NCBI GenBank assembly: GCA_032622095.1
Contig: CP136066.1
Coordinates: 187,896,716 to 187,960,715, forward strand
Reading direction: 5' to 3'
DNA length: 64,000 nucleotides
Origin: Siphonodentalium dalli
Lineage: Eukaryota > Mollusca > Scaphopoda > Gadilida > Siphonodentaliidae
Position 1 is the first letter of the stretch. Every line of letters begins with the position of its first letter. Made by a program: the position numbers and the translations under genes. A model generated the notes under the pieces. The model had not been told where the DNA came from and searched no databases. It saw nothing but the letters and a program-made list of their open reading frames with translations. Below are positions 61,250 through 64,000 of this stretch, one piece after another.

Positions 61250-61320
61250 CTGCCAAAATATGACACACAAAATATTTAAACAAGTAAAAGCTAAAATGTT
61301 AATCTTGTATACTCATTGGT

Positions 61321-61668
61321 TTATTGGTTTAAAGTAATGTGAAACATTACACAGGGGTATTCAGAGAAGAATAACAAATAACCATGTCCAATGTAGTTAT
61401 TTTCATATCTAGATCTATAGGCAGAAAATGGCATCATTTTTAGGACGGAATTATATACAGTGGCTCTAGTTGGCAAAGTCATTGCCGTATGTTTCTTGGC
61501 TGATATAACTAAGTCCAGAACAAAGGAGTGAATATTTGCATTTGTGCGCAGTTCAGAGGTCATGTTCTCTGAAACGGTACAGCCAATAACCTTTGAATTT
61601 TCAACAATCTTATTGCTGCCTTCTTCAAGGGAAGATATAGTCTGTGTACTAAGGCCAAAGAAATACAA
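61321..61668 (-). other. Open frame of 115 codons upstream of w1, unassigned
   Basis: Contains SKVIGCTVSENMTSELRT and MMPFSAYRSRYENNYIGHG, faintly reminiscent of FN3 F-G strands, but no donor in phase 0 links it to w1 and no core tryptophan is present. Could be a decayed exon or chance. Confidence 0.25.
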
Positions 61669-62255
61669 AATCCGTGTTCTCAGGCACCACCCTCGTCACT
61701 GAAATCTTTTTTTAAAAAGCCTTGTCAAACATTTGTTCAATATTTTCTGTTAAGAAATATTGCCAACAAAATTGAATCTTTTTTTAATTCTGGAGTATGT
61801 TTTCCAGATTTTGGGAAATTAAAAAAAATAAATAGCCTCCCTCCCTCATATCAAAATTTAAACCTTATTGCCTGAGAACACCGATATTTTATTTTCATGG
61901 CCTAACATGATATTTAAAAAAATATAATATATATTTCCTTAAAGAAAGCCTGAACACTGAACTATATGGATAGATGTCCTGCGTTTGTAAACCATAGCAG
62001 AAAAGGGTTAACTTTTTGGTCGGTCGCCTACGGTAACTAATGGTCAGTGGCTTGCCTCGGTATCAGTCACGCATGCACAGTCCCAATATAATTCACTGTA
62101 CAGTTTGAATTAGCCAGTTTATTTTCAACTCAATCAGAAGATTGGCGAGTCGCGGGGTTGGGAATGGCACCGCCATGGGAGGGCCCTATGATAGTTCAGT
62201 GTTCAGGCTTTCTTTAAGGAAATATATATTATATTTTTTAAAATATCATATTTCC
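61650..62255. mobile_element. Family J relative and a second hairpin (family I)
   Basis: 61650-61906: AAGGCCAAAGAAATAC...TTGCCTGAGAACACC, as in family J. 61908-62249: arms with TTTCCTTAAAGAAAGCCTGA and the inverse at 62191-62249. Confidence 0.65.
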
Positions 62256-64000
62256 GCCAAAGGAAGCCCTCACACTGAACTATATGGATTAGAATGCAAG
62301 CCCAGGAGGAGGCACGAGCAATAAAGTTAATAGCCAAATTTTGAGTAAAGGTACTCTTCTAAAACAGATTGTACCATATATGAACACTTTAATGAATCTG
62401 TTAGGATTATTTACGTGAAATAACTCATATAGTTAGAGTGCTATATTGCTCAAATGTGTACCGCCCCCCTTGTTTTGAAACAAACATCCCATGAGGTGCC
62501 ATCCAATGCATAGTTGCGAGCGAACCGAGCAAGTATAACGTTAGAAGAAACTCTTCGTTCCTCTCTGTGTCGTCTTCTTCAGCTGTCTGTTCTAAGGTCC
62601 CACCCGTCAAGGTCCCATGATGCAGGATCATGAAGGAAGGAGACTAACTCACTCTCCGCCTTAGCGACAGAACGACCTGCAGACGGAGGCCCACTCCATC
62701 GATGGCGAGACAACCTAAGTTAACTAACTGCTATTCGCCAAAGAAAAAGCCAGAGAACCTGATGCCAAATTTGTGGCACAGGGATTGAGTTGAGAACCCA
62801 TTAGGCCAAACAGGTTGTACAACGATAATGGAGTCAAGCCATCTGAACAGAGGGAGCCCTCTCTGAGGTACCTATGCATCACAGGATATCCGACAGAAAT
62901 CCTGTGATACAAATCTTACGAGTATATAAACAGTCCTTCCCATGAGGAAAACACACCGAGAGCATTTATTTGCTCCCGTAATGCAGAAGACGGGTGTAAT
63001 ATGGCACCCATACGATACCATAATTGTACATGTAAGTTTGGTTTTTGCTCAAACCAAAAGTCATTGTGGAATAGACCTATGTCTAGTTACACTTTAATAT
63101 GCCATAGTTGCACTGAGATGGTAAAGCATCTAAATAAACCTTAAAATAGTTCAATATTGAACCAACAATTACAGTCTCCATTAGTATTTTGTGAAGAAGG
63201 ACGGGTGCGAATTACGAGTGCATACGGGTTCGAGAGCAATCACTCCCGTCTCCTGGGAAGGACTGATATAAATATATAAAAATGATATAAAAATTATATA
63301 TCAAGGTGATCTATAAGTCACAATGAGATCATTGCAGAAGGCCCTTTGGCTCTTTGACAACTGAAATCAGTTCAAATGATGTACAATGTAATCAGATGAT
63401 AACCACGGGTAAATTGTCACCATGCGGAATATTCAGTTCGGAGCCTCTGCCCAGAACATCATGTCACTTTCCCCCCCAAACATGCAGCAGAACGACCTAG
63501 GTGTGTGATATGTTAGTGTGAGGCATGCAGCAAACTAGGGGAAGACCCCCTCCAAAAAGGCTCGCTGATTAAGGAAACAAATGAAAAATTTTATCCTCCT
63601 AGTAAAGGACACACATCCCTTTATAATGTTGTTACTTATTGAATTTTAAGAGCCATGATGGAGAGGAGCTCCCCCGACCTAAGTGGTCCTGTTGAAGGCA
63701 TGTTTAAGGAAAATAGGACAAATCCAGCATAGACCGAAGCGAGCAGAGTTGTCAGCATGATCTCAGGCCCTTATGATTGGGCGGCTGGTGCCATGTGGTT
63801 GGGATCCCCTCATATGGGTTGGTCCCTGCCTGCAAGGAAAGGTTTGATGGCTAGTCAAAGAGCTTCCTCGAAAGCTGAGCTGGACAGCGCAAACGTCTTT
63901 GCCTGTTTTTATTGTCGAATGTTGATAGGACAATTCCGGCATATACCGAAGCGCGCAGAGTTGGCAGCATGGTTTCAGGCCCGTATGATCGGGTGCCATG
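62256..64000. other. Right edge: possible LTR-type sequence and a direct repeat
   Basis: A promoter-like TATATAAACAG at 62924, AATAAACC at 63133, and related GACGGGTG/GGACGGGTGCGAATTACG motifs give an LTR-like look, but no second LTR or protein is visible. 63717-63794 is repeated at 63929-64000 (GACCGAAGCG-type, TCAGGCCC), cut by the window end. No exon of the host gene recognised. Confidence 0.3.

Noticed and set aside
62724-62912. Upstream FN3 exon around 62.8 kb (LFGLMG)
   Set aside because: Lacks the core tryptophan and flanking splice sites; the surrounding sequence looks like a mobile element.

Overview
Organism and gene. This is an AT-rich, intron-rich, repeat-dense animal genome segment. 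It holds one host gene, on the minus strand, which I identify as the C-terminal half of an usherin (USH2A) orthologue. The evidence is a chain of fibronectin type III (FN3) domains, a Cys-rich block full of CC doublets, one transmembrane segment and an acidic cytoplasmic tail, in the usherin order. The repeat flavour (elements with GGGGGGTAT ends and GGACGGACGG tails, an Ngaro retroelement, many palindromic MITEs) suggests an invertebrate, perhaps a mollusc or another lophotrochozoan. I cannot place it more closely from one window.

Layout. I placed 26 exons (w1 to w26, numbered 5' to 3' on the minus strand) between 61249 and 3115. All have GT and AG boundaries. Codon phases chain without a break through every junction and give 7755 nt, or 2585 codons. 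w1-w8 (61249-43141) are FN3 domains. w9-w14 (42642-32637) are the Cys-rich module. w14-w23 (to 13739) are more FN3 domains, including one 2979-nt exon with ten full domains and part of an eleventh. w24 is juxtamembrane, w25 carries the membrane helix, and w26 the cytoplasmic tail. The 5' half lies beyond the right edge. The last exon with the PDZ-binding C-terminus is probably beyond the left edge.

Mobile DNA. The intron between w7 and w8 contains a 6.2-kb, apparently intact Ngaro-type tyrosine-recombinase retrotransposon (43587-49794). It has gag, RT-RNase H, recombinase and SGNH-hydrolase frames and split direct repeats A1...B1-A2-B2. Four non-autonomous hAT-type elements with 8-bp target duplications, a 4.8-kb element with very long inverted arms, several families of TTAA-flanked hairpin MITEs, and about a dozen copies of a TA-flanked hairpin MITE fill most remaining intron space. 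Many are nested.

Most unusual signal. Seven of the 26 exons have one edge, or a whole copy, duplicated in tandem: the 3' ends plus donors of w3, w4, w13 and w21, the 5' ends plus acceptors of w5 and w11, and a decayed copy of w20. Several are true minisatellites, so the pre-mRNA carries rows of duplicate splice sites. In nearly all cases only the site nearest the intact exon preserves the reading frame. The w5 duplicate is the exception: its second acceptor is in frame.
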